In this document: piece by piece, positions 62,493 to 64,000 of the stretch
Layout of the letters: the number at the start of each line of letters is the position of its first letter
Numbering within the stretch: position 1 is the first letter of the stretch
Assembly (NCBI RefSeq): GCF_031846585.1
Contig: NZ_JAVRHK010000002.1
Span: 186,001-250,000, forward strand
Origin: Autumnicola musiva
Lineage (GTDB): Bacteria; Bacteroidota; Bacteroidia; Flavobacteriales; Flavobacteriaceae
Direction of reading: 5' to 3'
Length of the DNA stretch: 64,000 bases
Program-made: the position numbers and the translations under genes
The notes under the pieces: generated by a model
What the model was told of the DNA's origin: nothing
What the model saw: only the letters and a program-made list of their open reading frames with translations
The model's database searches: none

Positions 62493-63314
62493 ATGAAGAA
62501 ATTATTATCTGTATTTTTGCTGATATGCTCTTTTGCATCAGCAAATGCTCAGGACCTTAATGATTATCAATATGTAATTGTTCCGGAAAGTTTTGAATTT
62601 TCTGACTCTAAAAATGAATATCAGTTAAACGCCCTCACCAAATTTTTACTGGAGAAATATGGGTTCAAAACTGTTATGAAATCAGCAGATAAGTCAGCTG
62701 TGCTTCAGGGAGATCCCTGCCGGGCTTTATATGCAGATGTATCAAATGATTCCGGTCTTTTTGTTACTAAATTGAAGCTTGTCTTAAAGGATTGCTACGA
62801 TAAAGTAGTTTATGAGTCACCGGAAGGCAGGAGCCGGGAGAAGGATTTTAAAGTTGCATATCAGGAAGCATTGAGGAATGCTTTTTCTTCATTGGAAGAA
62901 CAGGGGTATGAGTATAATAATTCTGTAAAAACACAAGAGACAGAAGATATGAATGGTGAAGTAGCTGTAGAAACGCCTGAAAGTGAGCAGGAAGTTGTGC
63001 CGCAAGAGCAGGAAGACCGGGAGGTGGAAATTAAAAAAGAAGTTTCGGCTGATTTTGTAGCAGGTAAATACTTTGTTTTAGACAATGCTGAATATTATCT
63101 CGAGAAAACCGGGGAGGGCTACTCTTTTCATCAGAAAGGTATGGCAGAACCTTTCGCTGCTTTAATAAAATCTGAAAAAGATAATTCATTTATATATTCT
63201 TCAGTAACCAAACAGGGTCTGGCTTACTTTGACAATGCAGGAAATTTGGTAGTGGAATATTTTGATAGAAATCAAAATAAAACGGTAAAGTCAGTGTACG
63301 CACTTCAGGATTGA
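62493..63314 (+). CDS. Hypothetical secreted protein, third gene of the DUF5723 operon
   Basis: A 273-residue secreted protein (signal 1-19, ending ANAQ). The N-terminal half (about 20-145) has DYQYVIVPESFEFSDSKNEY and alternating helix/strand pattern with one Cys pair (GDPCRALYAD; LKDCYDKVV). A Glu/Gln-rich linker (about 150-185) leads to a beta-rich C-terminal half (about 190-273) ending VKSVYALQD. I recognise no family. It follows the barrel gene by 42 bp. Confidence 0.85.
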   Translation: MKKLLSVFLLICSFASANAQDLNDYQYVIVPESFEFSDSKNEYQLNALTKFLLEKYGFKTVMKSADKSAVLQGDPCRALYADVSNDSGLFVTKLKLVLKDCYDKVVYESPEGRSREKDFKVAYQEALRNAFSSLEEQGYEYNNSVKTQETEDMNGEVAVETPESEQEVVPQEQEDREVEIKKEVSADFVAGKYFVLDNAEYYLEKTGEGYSFHQKGMAEPFAALIKSEKDNSFIYSSVTKQGLAYFDNAGNLVVEYFDRNQNKTVKSVYALQD

Positions 63315-63315
63315 T

Positions 63316-63331
63316 CCTTCAATTTTGAAGG
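63316..63331. terminator. Weak hairpin between convergent genes
   Basis: CCTTCAA - TT - TTGAAGG, without a good T-run. It may end both the DUF5723 operon and rarA. Confidence 0.4.
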
Positions 63332-63382
63332 CTTGTTACTATTGAACTCCAATGTTGAAAGCTTTAATTTTCAGAAAAATAT

Positions 63383-64000
63383 TTAATAGGGGTATTTATT
63401 TTTCCAACGCTTTTTTAAAAATTCACGCTGGGCATTTTCCCTTTGGTTATGTCCCGGATTGTAAAGAATGGTATTCTTTATCTCTTCGGGTAAAAATTCT
63501 TCCTGGGTAAAATTTCCCTCATAGTTATGGGCATACTTGTAGCTATCTCCATAGCCAAGATCTTTCATTAATTTGGTAGGCGCATTTCTTATAGCTAAAG
63601 GGACAGGTAAGTTGCCTGTTTTTTTAACCAGGCTTACAGCATTGTTAATAGCCATGTAAGCAGCATTACTTTTTGCAGAAGTCGCCAGATAAGTAGTACA
63701 CTGGCTCAGGATAATTCGTGCTTCGGGATAACCTATGGTATTAACAGCCTGGAAGGTGTTATTAGCAATTACCAGGGCAGTGGGATTGGCATTTCCAATA
63801 TCTTCGCTTGCTAATATGAGCAGTCTTCGGGCAATGAATTTTACATCTTCTCCGCCTTCTATCATTCTGGCCAGCCAATAAACCGCAGCATTGGGATCGC
63901 TGCCCCGAATAGATTTAATAAAAGCAGAAATAATGTCGTAATGTTGCTCTCCTGTTTTGTCATACAAGACAGTATTCTGCTGTACCTTTTCAAAAACCAG
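63383..64000 (-). CDS. rarA: Replication-associated recombination protein A (MgsA/WHIP family), N-terminus outside the window
   Basis: The C-terminal 205 codons of an AAA+ ATPase that acts at stalled replication forks. The frame is open to the right edge (LVFEKVQQNTVLYDKTGEQH), so the gene starts beyond 64000. The visible part holds the family's tetramerisation region: YDIISAFIKSIRGSDPNAAV, YWLARMIEGGEDVKFIARRL, LASEDIGNANPTAL, and GYPEARIILSQCTTYLA. It ends with REFLKKRWKNKYPY. The ATPase motifs lie outside the window. Confidence 0.95.
   Translation of the reverse strand: MVFEKVQQNTVLYDKTGEQHYDIISAFIKSIRGSDPNAAVYWLARMIEGGEDVKFIARRLLILASEDIGNANPTALVIANNTFQAVNTIGYPEARIILSQCTTYLATSAKSNAAYMAINNAVSLVKKTGNLPVPLAIRNAPTKLMKDLGYGDSYKYAHNYEGNFTQEEFLPEEIKNTILYNPGHNQRENAQREFLKKRWKNKYPY

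Overview
The window looks like chromosomal DNA of a marine-type Flavobacteriaceae (Bacteroidota), of the Gramella / Salegentibacter / Zunongwangia kind. This is inferred from gene content and promoter style, not from a database search. The supporting signs are an AT-rich genome, TAnnTTTG -7 promoter boxes, few Shine-Dalgarno sequences, many Bacteroidota-only families (GSCFA, DUF4230, DUF2797, DUF5522, DUF5723, the HPPK-deoxynucleoside kinase fusion, PorP/SprF) and a type IX secretion adhesin with a gliding-motility C-terminal domain. Nearly all of it is core genome. There is no prophage, insertion sequence, rRNA operon or CRISPR array.

Layout. 1-3013 (minus): a tight five-gene envelope operon, M23 peptidase - MerR regulator - LemA - TPM protein - TPM protein, the last running off the left edge. 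3144-7731 (plus): alaS, a GSCFA protein, a gap with three inverted repeats, and a DUF4230 protein. 7733-12487 (minus): an aromatic amino acid hydroxylase with an unusual insert and C-terminal half, a DUF4136 lipoprotein, a lone urocanate hydratase and a 56-residue Cys-rich DUF5522 protein. 12520-15937 (plus): a tiny zincin-like membrane protein, a D-cysteine desulfhydrase/ACC deaminase homologue, a LysM glucosaminidase lipoprotein and hemL. 16049-18128 (minus): a decayed PemK/MazF toxin beside an intact antitoxin, and a GH3 protein. 18247-24532: DUF2797, AsmA-like, queuosine-precursor transporter, folK-dNK fusion and a SPOUT methyltransferase. 24696-30396: a tricorn-type S41 protease, an amidohydrolase lipoprotein and an unknown lipoprotein. 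30775-37889 (plus): ABC exporter, alpha/beta hydrolase, asymmetric double ABC ATPase and mutS.

38119-38326 carries tRNA-Gly(GCC) and tRNA-Leu(UAA) behind a near-perfect promoter. 38588-47458 holds a small lipoprotein, NDH-2, a zinc alcohol dehydrogenase with a tail-anchored partner, a small HD protein resembling MESH1-type alarmone hydrolases, a DUF5117-type metalloprotease, a lipoprotein and an XRE-S24 repressor with two operator-like sites. 47555-55968 (minus) is an adhesin - PorP/SprF - OmpA operon. The adhesin is 1,934 residues long with 525-bp near-identical tandem repeats. 56442-63314 (plus) has mpl, radC, a polysaccharide deacetylase and a three-gene outer-membrane operon (lipoprotein, DUF5723 barrel, periplasmic protein). 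rarA enters from the right edge.

No wholly new system is evident. The best candidates for a second look are the frameshifted toxin with a surviving antitoxin, the double-operator repressor, the asymmetric ABC ATPase, the 108-residue zincin-like protein, the extended aromatic hydroxylase, the DUF5723 operon and the palindrome cluster at 6899-7008.
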